DNA of 42,346 bases. It comes from a virus. Under the pieces are notes generated by a model. It was not told where the DNA came from, made no database searches, and was given only the letters and a program-made list of their open reading frames with translations. The stretch lies in the IMG/VR virus record IMGVR_UViG_3300037140_000379, positions 1-42,346 of that record; one strand, given 5' to 3'. Shown piece by piece: positions 33,007 to 38,951 of this stretch (the first letter of the stretch is position 1; every line of letters starts with the position of its first letter). The position numbers and the translations under genes were made by a program.

Positions 33007-33133
33007 TGTACGCGCCGGTTGATGCTCAAGCAAATAAAAAAGCAGCCTATGCGCATTTTGTGAATAACCTGTGAATAACTTTCCCAAAATAGTTGTTGCC
33101 CTTAGTGTGCTGTGTGCGCATAGTGTGCATTAT
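33000..33133. promoter_or_regulatory. Divergent control region with DnaA-box pair and TGCGCAT repeats
   Basis: TGTGAATAA (a DnaA box, TTATTCACA, on the minus strand) occurs at 33059 and 33070, 11 bp apart. TGCGCAT occurs at 33000, 33050 and 33115, and TAGTGTGC at 33103 and 33121. It is AT-rich around 33030-33090. The repeats suit operators for the flanking ribbon-helix-helix proteins; the DnaA boxes hint at host-linked control. Confidence 0.6.
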
Positions 33134-33307
33134 ATGAAAACAACGAAGATGAAGAAAGCACGCCGGCGGCCGGTGAATCTGAGCCTGACGGTGGAGACGA
33201 TTGAATGCTTGCAGGCTCTGAAATCAGCGCTGAACCGAAGCGGATCGAATACGGTAGAGGAGCTGGTCAAGGACAAGGCCAGGGATCTCAAGCTCATTGC
33301 CGCCTAA
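33134..33307 (+). CDS. Short ribbon-helix-helix protein
   Basis: 57 residues from the ATG at 33134. RRRPVNLSLTVETIECLQAL then SNTVEELVKDKARDL is the strand-helix-helix of Arc/CopG-type repressors. Divergent from the larger relative at 32731, and first gene of the rightward early operon. Confidence 0.75.
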   Translation: MKTTKMKKARRRPVNLSLTVETIECLQALKSALNRSGSNTVEELVKDKARDLKLIAA

Positions 33308-33394
33308 GAATTTCGTCGCGGCTGGCGGCGGCGCCTTTCCCCAGAGGCATCCACTCCTCCGCCGCTGGCCGCGCGATTAACAACGAAAGGATAA

Positions 33395-33610
33395 ATGAAC
33401 ATAAACACCACCAGAGAAATGCCAGGATCAAAAAACGACTTCCTGCGATTCCAAATCGGGCGCATGGAAACCCGGCCCGAAGAAATCGCAATATACGAAA
33501 ACCGCCGCGTTACCGGATATGAAAAAGGGGAAACCCTTATGTCCACGTTTCGCTTGCTCGGCTGTGGATCGACGCTTGAGAAAGCCGAGAAGATGGCGGG
33601 CACTGTCTAA
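33395..33610 (+). CDS. Small early protein, unknown
   Basis: 71 residues. The leader AACGAAAGGATAAATG gives a good ribosome site, repeated before the next gene. Sequence is DFLRFQIGRMETRPEEIAIY, then FRLLGCGSTLEKAEKMA; alpha/beta, no family recognised. Confidence 0.65.
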   Translation: MNINTTREMPGSKNDFLRFQIGRMETRPEEIAIYENRRVTGYEKGETLMSTFRLLGCGSTLEKAEKMAGTV

Positions 33611-33626
33611 CGAAAGGATAACAAAC

Positions 33627-33833
33627 ATGTACACGCTAACGGATGGACAAGCTCAAATGGCAGAGCGCACGGTGGAAGATCGGCTGCGGTGGTGGATTTT
33701 CCTGCTCTTTGTCGGTAACCTTCTTCTGCTGGGCACGACGACGGCTGCCCTGTTGGAGTTCAAGGCCACCAGGGATGCGGCGCTCTACTGGCAGGACAAG
33801 TGCGTCGCAATGGAAGGGAGGGCACGGCCATGA
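33627..33833 (+). CDS. Small membrane protein
   Basis: 68 residues from the ATG at 33627, with the same AACGAAAGGATAA leader as the previous gene. One membrane segment (WWIFLLFVGNLLLLGTTTAA) between charged ends. The stop overlaps the next start as ATGA. Confidence 0.65.
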   Translation: MYTLTDGQAQMAERTVEDRLRWWIFLLFVGNLLLLGTTTAALLEFKATRDAALYWQDKCVAMEGRARP

Positions 33834-34426
33834 AGCTGCTTAGAATCGCCTGGCCGGCGGTGGTGGGGCTGGCAATCCTCATCACCTTCAATCCCGCCCG
33901 CGGGTTTTTACCGCGCGCTGTGGCGAGGCAAGTCGTTATACCACCGGTTCCTCTTCCGCCAGTAATTGCGGCGGTATCGGTTGAGTTCGTTCTGGGATTT
34001 AATCGCCAGCTGCAGATTATATTTGACCTCACCGGCTGGACGAACTGCCCGGCCACTTCCGCAACCAACCTTGTGGTGAGAGTGCCGACCACCACGGACC
34101 AGTTTTCGAGCAGTGTGATCTGGAATCCATACGCGGCGCAATCGTCCGGAGCGCTCGACGGGGTCTTTACCAACACGATGACGTTGCGGTTCGACAGCGG
34201 GCTCTCACTGGGTATGACTGGCAACTGGGTGTTAACCTGCCAGCGCACCACCACTGACGGACAAATCTGGCTCCAGACGGTCTTGAATACTGGGGGCGTC
34301 GTTTGCTTCTCCGCAAGTGGATGGACGAATTATAACGATCCTCGTTTTAAGGGTCGGGCGCATGACACTTCGGCTGGGCCAGAGCCGCCGGCGCAGTTCT
34401 GGAGGGTCATACAGGAGGCGCTATGA
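33830..34426 (+). CDS. Signal-peptide protein, unknown
   Basis: 198 residues from the ATG at 33830. MKLLRIAWPAVVGLAILITF is a signal or anchor. The rest is beta-rich with SVEFVLGFNRQLQIIFDLTG and a WxxTxW-type surface pattern; the end GPEPPAQFWRVIQEAL is common at the C-termini of verrucomicrobial secreted proteins from memory. Coupled to both neighbours by ATGA. Confidence 0.6.
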   Translation: MKLLRIAWPAVVGLAILITFNPARGFLPRAVARQVVIPPVPLPPVIAAVSVEFVLGFNRQLQIIFDLTGWTNCPATSATNLVVRVPTTTDQFSSSVIWNPYAAQSSGALDGVFTNTMTLRFDSGLSLGMTGNWVLTCQRTTTDGQIWLQTVLNTGGVVCFSASGWTNYNDPRFKGRAHDTSAGPEPPAQFWRVIQEAL

Positions 34427-34542
34427 GCACGGCACAAACGATTTCGCCGGGCGCGGTGGTGACTATTGTTGATCGGTCGTTTCCTGGCCTGTGTGGGCTG
34501 GGGCTGCCGCGCTCGGCGACTCCTCAACTCCAAATAAAATGA
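34423..34542 (+). CDS. 39-residue ORF linked by ATGA overlaps on both sides
   Basis: The ATG overlaps the previous stop and its own TGA overlaps the next ATG. It reads MSTAQTISPGAVVTIVDRSF followed by PGLCGLGLPR and a polar end. The double ATGA coupling favours a real small gene; no function can be given. Confidence 0.5.
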   Translation: MSTAQTISPGAVVTIVDRSFPGLCGLGLPRSATPQLQIK

Positions 34543-34751
34543 GCGCGAAACGATATCGGAATCGAAGTGAGGGGGTGGCGGCCGAGAATTACAAGGAGGC
34601 ACTGCAGGAAGCGCGCGGCGGGGAGTCGCTCTCCAGTGGCCAACAGATTTCTGCCTACGTCACCGAGGCAGAAGAGGGGCGCGTGCTGATTCCACGCCCG
34701 GACGCCGGCGCAGCGACCAACGCCGCTGCGCCGGCTGTTTGCCCCCGATGA
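34539..34751 (+). CDS. Small early protein, unknown
   Basis: 70 residues from the ATG at 34539. Basic N-terminus (MSAKRYRNRSEGVAAENYKE), then disordered. It links by ATGA to genes before and after. Confidence 0.55.
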   Translation: MSAKRYRNRSEGVAAENYKEALQEARGGESLSSGQQISAYVTEAEEGRVLIPRPDAGAATNAAAPAVCPR

Positions 34752-34966
34752 ACCAGGACGCCCCAACAACGCAGGCCGATGGCGCTTTTCTGACGCCGCA
34801 GCAGTTGTGTGCTCGCTGGCAGATGGCGGAGCGGACGTTGCGGGAGTGGAATAGGCGCCGGGTGGTGCCATTTTTTAAGCTCGGTGGAAAGCTACTCCGA
34901 TATCGGCGCGCGGACGTCGAGGCGTTCGAAGGCAAGGGCTGGCGGGCTGCCCGGAGGACCAAATGA
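34748..34966 (+). CDS. Excisionase/MerR-like helix-turn-helix protein
   Basis: 72 residues from the ATG at 34748. FLTPQQLCARWQMAERTLRE, then WNRRRVVPFFKLGGKLLRYR and RADVEAFEG is the winged helix-turn-helix of the HTH_17/excisionase group. It could be the Xis partner of the integrase or an early regulator. Confidence 0.75.
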   Translation: MNQDAPTTQADGAFLTPQQLCARWQMAERTLREWNRRRVVPFFKLGGKLLRYRRADVEAFEGKGWRAARRTK

Positions 34967-35055
34967 CTATGAGCAAAATCCAAAAACGACAAACAGGACG
35001 GCGATCCCGCCGTCCGTCTCCAGCCTATGACAAAACTCTGGCAACACATGTCTGA
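34963..35055 (+). CDS. Possible 30-residue ORF over the hairpin at the array edge
   Basis: The ATG overlaps the excisionase stop. The product is very basic (MTMSKIQKRQTGRRSRRPSP). It coincides with a hairpin and with attC-like sequence, so it may not be a gene. Confidence 0.25.
   Translation: MTMSKIQKRQTGRRSRRPSPAYDKTLATHV
34985..35018 (+). other. Hairpin resembling attC halves at the left edge of the cassette array
   Basis: AACGACAAAC leads into GGACGGCG-ATCC-CGCCGTCC (perfect 8-bp stem, 34996-35015). AACGACAAAC and ATCCCGCCGTCCG also occur in the arms of the attC at 35234-35322. It may be a decayed or collapsed attC, or a terminator after the early operon. Confidence 0.35.
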
Positions 35056-35284
35056 AACGCACGGCGTGCTTCTGCTCGAATCGGAAGAATCTGACATCCG
35101 ATGGGCGGCAAATGAAGATGCCGAAAACGAACGCATCAAGCTCATAAACCAAGTGACGCAACTTATCTCCGAAAATCTGCGGCTCAAAAAAGCCATCCGT
35201 GAAACACTGGACGACAACCTGCATCTTGCCGACGGTGAACGACAAACTCTGCGGCGGCGGGCCACTGAGCAACAAAACGACTGA
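35027..35284 (+). CDS. Cassette A: coiled-coil protein
   Basis: 85 residues (ATG at 35048 is an alternative). Coiled coil through INQVTQLISENLRLKKAIRE, with acidic SEESDIRWAANEDAENER before it. Its C-terminal codons lie within the 5' arm of the first attC, as is common for cassette genes. The cassette's own left end is missing: no GTT matching its R'' box lies upstream, so it is a partial cassette or the array junction. Confidence 0.6.
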   Translation: MTKLWQHMSETHGVLLLESEESDIRWAANEDAENERIKLINQVTQLISENLRLKKAIRETLDDNLHLADGERQTLRRRATEQQND

Positions 35285-35322
35285 AGCGGAATCCCGCCGT
35301 CCGCTGGAGTGATTGGTTAGCC
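35234..35322 (+). other. attC site A
   Basis: R'' GGTGAAC (35234), spacer GACAA, L'' ACTCTGCGGCGGCGGG (35246-35261). Then L' CCCGCCGTCCGCTGGAGT (35293-35310), spacer GATTG, R' GTTAGCC (35316-35322). The arms pair over the L boxes with two extra bases on the L' side and one mismatch. Confidence 0.75.
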
Positions 35323-35326
35323 GATT

Positions 35327-35533
35327 ATGCCCACCTACAAACAGATAGCAACGTGTCATCACCGCATGGGGCATTACTCGTGGTCGCCGTCTGGCACTGA
35401 CCGTGGAGATGTGCGGTTGTGTGGCAAATCCGCAACGCACGTCGCGGAGTATCCAGGAAAACCACCGTCTTACTTTTGCCGGAAACATGCAAGGACTCGA
35501 AGCTATGTGCGCGAGTTGCCGACACCAAGGTGA
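35327..35533 (+). CDS. Cassette B: small Cys/His protein
   Basis: 68 residues, starting just after the recombination point of attC A. Contains CHHRMGHYS, LCGKSATHVAEYPGKPPSYF and CRKHAR, a CxH/C...CxxH pattern that could bind zinc. Nothing else recognised; small orphan proteins of this kind are typical of integron cassettes. Confidence 0.6.
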   Translation: MPTYKQIATCHHRMGHYSWSPSGTDRGDVRLCGKSATHVAEYPGKPPSYFCRKHARTRSYVRELPTPR

Positions 35534-35666
35534 GTGGCGGCGGCGATAAACACTGACTATGAGCACGACACCAACCGACAAATTTGAAGTGACTCCGCCA
35601 CGGTGGCGGTGCTGCTTCCATCCGACTACCGGCGATCCGGCTGTTGGCTCACGCGACTTGTTATGC
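35517..35666 (+). other. Weak attC site B
   Basis: A 5' half resembles that of site E (ACCAAGGTGAGTGGCGGCGG, compared with ACTGAGGTGAGCAGCGGCG). The 3' half is L' CGGCTGTTGGCTCACGC (35638-35654), spacer GACTT, R' GTTATGC (35660-35666), like site C. The two halves pair poorly with each other, so the site is degenerate or a hybrid. The R' is well formed: its TTATGC matches the R'' of cassette C. Confidence 0.5.
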
Positions 35667-35963
35667 TGCGTCGCACTCGCATGCGCTGAAGCCGTCCAAT
35701 ACGAGTCCGGCCCCACACTCAACGCCGAACACATCAAGCCGGTACTCGAAAAGTATCTGCCGCGATGGGTCGAGAAATACTACGTGCCGAAGCGCCCCGG
35801 ATGGCACTACACCCGGAACCTCGATGGCACCATCTCCGCCCGCTACTTCGACGACAGTAAACAAAGCTGGTGGGCCAGCAACGCCCGCGATGGATGGACA
35901 CCCAACGACTCATTCACCGAATGGCTACAGGTGCCCGGTGTGTCAGAGAACCAAGCAGCATAA
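35559..35963 (+). CDS. Cassette C: protein of unknown function
   Basis: 134 residues in the longest frame, but the cassette boundary (35660/35661) falls inside it. The native start may be TTG at 35658, giving about 101 residues. After the boundary: a helix with ACAEAVQYESGPTLNAEHIK, then YLPRWVEKYYVPKRPGWHYT, DGTISARYFDD and SWWASNARDGWTPNDSFTEW, a Trp/Tyr-rich alpha/beta protein. The stop TAA is inside the R'' box of site C. Unknown family. Confidence 0.6.
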   Translation: MSTTPTDKFEVTPPRWRCCFHPTTGDPAVGSRDLLCCVALACAEAVQYESGPTLNAEHIKPVLEKYLPRWVEKYYVPKRPGWHYTRNLDGTISARYFDDSKQSWWASNARDGWTPNDSFTEWLQVPGVSENQAA

Positions 35964-36066
35964 CCGTCAAGCCAAGCCACAGCCGCGAATGACCACAATG
36001 CTTCAATCTCAAAACGGGCATCCTGCTACCAGCGATCCGGCTGTTGGCTTCGGCGCATGGTTGGGC
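35958..36066 (+). other. attC site C
   Basis: R'' GCATAAC (35958), spacer CGTCAA, L'' GCCAAGCCACAGCCG (35971-35985). L' CGGCTGTTGGCTTCGGC (36038-36054), spacer GCATG, R' GTTGGGC (36060-36066). L boxes pair as GCC-AAGCC-ACAGCCG against GCCGAAGCCAACAGCCG, two extra bases. R'' is exactly complementary to the first bases of its own cassette (GTTATGC at 35660). Confidence 0.85.
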
Positions 36067-36089
36067 ATCACGTCAAACTGCAAACAAAT

Positions 36090-36719
36090 ATGAAAAAAAT
36101 AGTAAGCCTGTATCAACGGAACTACGACGGCGACCGCCTCGTAAGAAACGAAATCGTGCCGGGTGCTGAATGGGTGGCAGCCGGTGAGGGCATCGCCACA
36201 CGAAAGCATGATGGAACGTGCTGCATGGTGCGCGATGGGAAACTCTGGAAGCGATACGACGCCAAGCAAGGCAAGACACCTCCGCCGGGATTCGAGGCAG
36301 CGCAAGAGCCAGACGCCGTGACTGGACATCATCCGGGATGGCTGCCGGTCGGTGATGACAATGGCGACCAATGGCATCGTGAGGCTCTAAACGCTGCGGG
36401 CGGAACTCTGCCAGATGGCACATACGAACTGTGTGGGCCGAAAATCCAAGGCAACCCGGAACGACTACCGACGCATCAACTCATCCCGCATGGATGCGAA
36501 AAACTCGACGCTCCTCGAACCTTCGATGAAATCAAGGCGTGGCTCGCGGACAAGAACATCGAGGGCATCGTCTGGCATCATCCCGATGGCCGTATGGTGA
36601 AAATCAAGACGCGCGACTTCGGTATGAAGCGAGTGATGCCCAACACCGAACTCAGCAGCGGCGGGACTGCTGATAAACGACAACAAACAGAGCAGGCTGC
36701 CCGCCGTCTGCTGAAGTGA
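36090..36719 (+). CDS. Cassette D: RNA-ligase-like nucleotidyltransferase
   Basis: 209 residues from the ATG at 36090. Covalent nucleotidyltransferase (ligase superfamily) motifs in order: motif I KHDG with Lys39 as the AMP-accepting lysine (ATRKHDGTCC), KRYD after it, motif III DGTYELCGPKIQGNPE (Glu113), motif IV NIEGIVWHHPDG (Glu158), and motif V MVKIKTRDFG (Lys171, Lys173). Length and the short motif I fit DUF5565/RNA-ligase-type enzymes that seal nicked RNA. The last 25 or so residues are encoded by attC D. It could repair tRNA cut by host anti-phage nucleases; that role is inference. Confidence 0.75.
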   Translation: MKKIVSLYQRNYDGDRLVRNEIVPGAEWVAAGEGIATRKHDGTCCMVRDGKLWKRYDAKQGKTPPPGFEAAQEPDAVTGHHPGWLPVGDDNGDQWHREALNAAGGTLPDGTYELCGPKIQGNPERLPTHQLIPHGCEKLDAPRTFDEIKAWLADKNIEGIVWHHPDGRMVKIKTRDFGMKRVMPNTELSSGGTADKRQQTEQAARRLLK

Positions 36720-36729
36720 TTGGTTCGGA
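36638..36729 (+). other. attC site D
   Basis: R'' GCCCAAC (36638), spacer ACCGA, L'' ACTCAGCAGCGGCGGG (36650-36665). L' CCCGCCGTCTGCTGAAGT (36700-36717), spacer GATTG, R' GTTCGGA (36723-36729). Pairing ACT-CAGCAG-CGGCGGG with ACTTCAGCAGACGGCGGG leaves two extra bases. R'' is exactly complementary to the start of its own cassette (GTTGGGC at 36060). Confidence 0.88.
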
Positions 36730-36731
36730 AT

Positions 36732-36917
36732 ATGCAACTATACGTGCAGGTCTCATTCTGGCTCGGGCTCATCGTGACGCTCATCCGGCTCATCGAAATG
36801 GGCGTCATCGAATGGCCACAGGAACGGAAACCGAAGTCGCTGGGCCAGCAAGTGGCGGAAATGATTATCGGAATAGTCATAATGCTCTGGGCCGGATGGC
36901 TCTTATGGGCGAGGTGA
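36732..36917 (+). CDS. Cassette E: two-segment membrane protein
   Basis: 61 residues from the ATG at 36732, nine bases after the recombination point. Membrane segments MQLYVQVSFWLGLIVTLIRL and MIIGIVIMLWAGWLLW around a charged loop (QERKPKSLGQQ). Small membrane proteins are common in cassettes; function unknown. Confidence 0.65.
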   Translation: MQLYVQVSFWLGLIVTLIRLIEMGVIEWPQERKPKSLGQQVAEMIIGIVIMLWAGWLLWAR

Positions 36918-36918
36918 T

Positions 36919-37021
36919 TCCGAACACTGAGGTGAGCAGCGGCGATTAAACCAAGCGATCCTATGCCAAAGACAACTCACGAAAACCCGAACCTCCCGTC
37001 TGCTCGACCGCTTGGTTCGGC
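36919..37021 (+). other. attC site E
   Basis: R'' TCCGAAC (36919), spacer ACTGA, L'' GGTGAGCAGCGG (36931-36942). L' CCGTCTGCTCGACC (36996-37009), spacer GCTTG, R' GTTCGGC (37015-37021). GGT-GAGCAG-CGG pairs with GGTCGAGCAGACGG, two extra bases. R'' is exactly complementary to its own cassette start (GTTCGGA at 36723). Confidence 0.88.
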
Positions 37022-37244
37022 GTCCGGTGTGTATCCAACCCTCCGAGCCGCCGAGGAAGCGCATGGACCCTGCCCGAGGCCAATCACCGAGGACGGAAGC
37101 CACTGGTGGTATAACGACTGGGATGCAATAGAACGCAGGACGCATCGGCGCGGAGCACTCCTCGACAGTTGGCCGTGCATGTGCAAGACGTGTGGCCTGA
37201 GAGTGGAGACAAGCGTAAATGCGCCAGACCATCCCGAGGTATGA
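36963..37244 (+). CDS. Cassette F: small protein with Cys pair
   Basis: 93 residues from ATG at 36963, but that ATG lies in the loop of attC E, belonging to the previous cassette; GTG at 37029 is the first start within cassette F (MYPTLRAAEEAHG...). Core: ITEDGSHWWYNDWDAIERRT, then DSWPCMCKTCGLRVETSVN with a CxCxxC cluster. Unknown function. Confidence 0.55.
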   Translation: MPKTTHENPNLPSARPLGSASGVYPTLRAAEEAHGPCPRPITEDGSHWWYNDWDAIERRTHRRGALLDSWPCMCKTCGLRVETSVNAPDHPEV

Positions 37245-37245
37245 C

Positions 37246-37376
37246 GCCGAACGATCAAGCTGAGCCACGGCCCGGCGAATAACCAATGATATGAGCGAAG
37301 AAACCAAACCACCGACGACCACTGACGTAGTAACCGAACAGGACAAGGGCCGTTGTGCTCCAGCGCCTGGTTCGGC
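37246..37376 (+). other. attC site F
   Basis: R'' GCCGAAC (37246), spacer GATCAA, L'' GCTGAGCCACGGCCC (37259-37273). L' GGGCCGTTGTGCTCCAGC (37347-37364), spacer GCCTG, R' GTTCGGC (37370-37376). R'' and R' are perfectly complementary, and R'' matches its own cassette start (GTTCGGC at 37015). Confidence 0.85.
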
Positions 37377-37557
37377 ATTCCCAGGCCGACGCTGGGTCTG
37401 CTGCCACACCCGCAAATGCGGGTGGGTCGGATCGGAGCCCGAACTGGTGCAAGTGCCCAGCAAGCGGTTTGGAAAACAGGGCATAAAAGCTACGGACGGC
37501 ACCTGCCCGCGCTGCGGTGGCGGGAAATTCTACATCCGCCCCCTGCCGAACGATTGA
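37291..37557 (+). CDS. Cassette G: zinc-ribbon protein
   Basis: 88 residues in the longest frame; the first 30 come from the attC F loop. The native part starts near GRRWVCCHTRKCGWVGSEPE and ends GTCPRCGGGKFYIRPLPND. CC...C and CPRCG make a zinc ribbon like those in small nucleic-acid-binding proteins. The codons for its last residues include the R'' box GCCGAAC of a truncated attC. Confidence 0.6.
   Translation: MSEETKPPTTTDVVTEQDKGRCAPAPGSAFPGRRWVCCHTRKCGWVGSEPELVQVPSKRFGKQGIKATDGTCPRCGGGKFYIRPLPND
37545..37557 (+). other. Truncated attC (R'' box and spacer only)
   Basis: GCCGAAC then GATTG, exactly complementary to the start of cassette G (GTTCGGC at 37370), but no L'' or 3' half follows before phage-like genes resume. 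This marks the right edge of the intact array. Confidence 0.65.
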
Positions 37558-37559
37558 AT

Positions 37560-37835
37560 ATGGCGCAGTGCGTACACATCGGGCGGCTCTTTAGGTATCG
37601 CAAAGCTCGCAGGGAACGTGTGTTGCGCAAAATGTCCTCGATGCGAGCGGCTAAGGCCAGGAAGCGTCAGGCCGACATTGCCGCGGGATTGATCGAGCGC
37701 GAGCCTCGCATGGAGCGCTGGTATCGTTTTCAGTATGGAGTGCGGGATAAGAGTACCGGCGAGGAGCACTGGCGAGACCTGAAGAGCGTCCGGCAGATGA
37801 AAACGGCGGTTGGATTGATTCTAAAACACATCTAA
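37560..37835 (+). CDS. Basic small protein, unknown
   Basis: 91 residues from the ATG at 37560. Very basic helix (LFRYRKARRERVLRKMSSMR, AAKARKRQADIAAG), then ERWYRFQYGVRDKSTGEEHW and a C-terminal helix. Likely nucleic-acid binding; family unknown. Confidence 0.55.
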   Translation: MAQCVHIGRLFRYRKARRERVLRKMSSMRAAKARKRQADIAAGLIEREPRMERWYRFQYGVRDKSTGEEHWRDLKSVRQMKTAVGLILKHI

Positions 37836-37839
37836 AAAG

Positions 37840-38100
37840 ATGAACACACACGCAGGCAACGTTTCAGGGAGTTTTGCGCAGCTCAAGCGGGGGTCGCCGT
37901 TCTACCGGTTGTTCGATGGCGGTCGGGTTCCGCTCAAAAACATCCGACCCAAGATGGCCGAAAGTATCGGGGACGGCGTGCCGGAGGCATTCATGCTCGA
38001 TATGGAAAAGTTCACCGCGAGGCAATATTACGCGGCGATCCATTGGGTGCGCCACCGCTGCGACCCCAGTTCTACGCTGGACCGGCGGCGCGAAAACTGA
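37840..38100 (+). CDS. Small protein before the replication initiator
   Basis: 86 residues. FAQLKRGSPFYRLFDGGRVP, then GVPEAFMLDMEKFTARQYYA and a basic end. The stop TGA overlaps the next ATG (TGATG). Unknown family; coupled to the replication gene. Confidence 0.55.
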   Translation: MNTHAGNVSGSFAQLKRGSPFYRLFDGGRVPLKNIRPKMAESIGDGVPEAFMLDMEKFTARQYYAAIHWVRHRCDPSSTLDRRREN

Positions 38101-38948
38101 TGAATACCAGCACGTCAGAAACTGTTGTCAGCCCGGCGAGCCCGCCGTCTGCTGAAGTGCCGGATGCTGATTTTCGGAAGCTATTTCTGACGCTGGCTTG
38201 CGCACTATCCTTCGATGCTCTGCGTCTGAAGCCGCGAGAAAAGCAGCTCGCCCTGATCTTGGGCCTGGAATCCTTTGCGAATGGTTTAGGATTCGGTGCG
38301 ATTGACATGGGCGCCTGGCGATTACGGCTATCCACCTGGCGAAGCAACGAATTGAAGAACATGATCGCGGATTGGAAACGCTCTGGCTGGCTCGCGCTCG
38401 ATGCGACTGAGAAAACATTCCGGCTCGCGCCGGATCGTTTCCCAGGCTGGGTTGACGTGCAGACGATCGCGGGCTCGGAGCAGAGGAACGGCACCCTGGG
38501 TCTGCTGACCGAAGACGACCTCCCTAAGACGCTTGCGAAATTTTCGCAAGAAGCTGCGAAATTTTCGCAACGGGGGGTAGGGGGGATCTCGGAAACGTTT
38601 AATCGTTCCGACGTAAAACGATCAAACGTTGAACGTTTTAACGTTGGATCTTGCGAAAATTTCGCAACTTCGGATGAGGTGTCAAACCTGAAAGACCTGG
38701 TCAGGAAATTCGTGGGGGACGCTGACTGGTCAGATAAACGTTTGTGGAACTCAGGTCTGGGATATCGTCACACAATATTCATGGAAGAATCGACTCGGCT
38801 GAGGAACGCGCTGAATTACTGCGAAGCAGGGTTGAAGAGCGGGGAGTGCCGCATCAAAAAAACACGCGGCGCCATGCTCTGGAATGAATTCCAAAGGTTG
38901 CGCCGAGAGCCGTTAATGCGTATTGATATTCGTCCGGCGACGGCGTAA
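38100..38948 (+). CDS. Putative replication initiator (lambda O-like organisation)
   Basis: 282 residues from the ATG at 38100. The N-terminal domain (about 20-130) has a winged-helix look: LKPREKQLALILGLESFANG, then WRLRLSTWRSNELKNMIADW and KRSGWLALDATEKTFRLAPD. A low-complexity middle (LAKFSQEAAKFSQRG; FNRSDVKRSNVERFNV) is encoded by palindromic repeats. The C-terminal 90 residues are helical and could contact a helicase loader. Initiators such as lambda O carry their origin iterons inside the gene, which is what the repeats here look like. No P/DnaC-like partner is obvious. Assignment is by architecture. Confidence 0.55.
   Translation: MNTSTSETVVSPASPPSAEVPDADFRKLFLTLACALSFDALRLKPREKQLALILGLESFANGLGFGAIDMGAWRLRLSTWRSNELKNMIADWKRSGWLALDATEKTFRLAPDRFPGWVDVQTIAGSEQRNGTLGLLTEDDLPKTLAKFSQEAAKFSQRGVGGISETFNRSDVKRSNVERFNVGSCENFATSDEVSNLKDLVRKFVGDADWSDKRLWNSGLGYRHTIFMEESTRLRNALNYCEAGLKSGECRIKKTRGAMLWNEFQRLRREPLMRIDIRPATA
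38112..38158 (+). other. Possible attC remnant inside the initiator's 5' end
   Basis: CCCGCCGTCTGCTGAAGTG at 38141 is identical over 19 bases to the L' arm of attC D (36700). No R' box follows and the 5' arm is poor, so it may be a leftover from a lost cassette. Confidence 0.35.
38531..38668. repeat. Origin-like iterons inside the replication gene
   Basis: TTGCGAAATTTTCGCAA near 38532, its relative TGCGAAATTTTCGCA at 38555, and TTGCGAAAATTTCGCAA near 38651 are self-complementary. Between them AACGTT occurs at 38594, 38625, 38632 and 38640. The region is AT-rich for this genome. It suits initiator-binding sites, although the AACGTT part also resembles a verrucomicrobial word repeat. Confidence 0.6.
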
Positions 38949-38951
38949 TCT

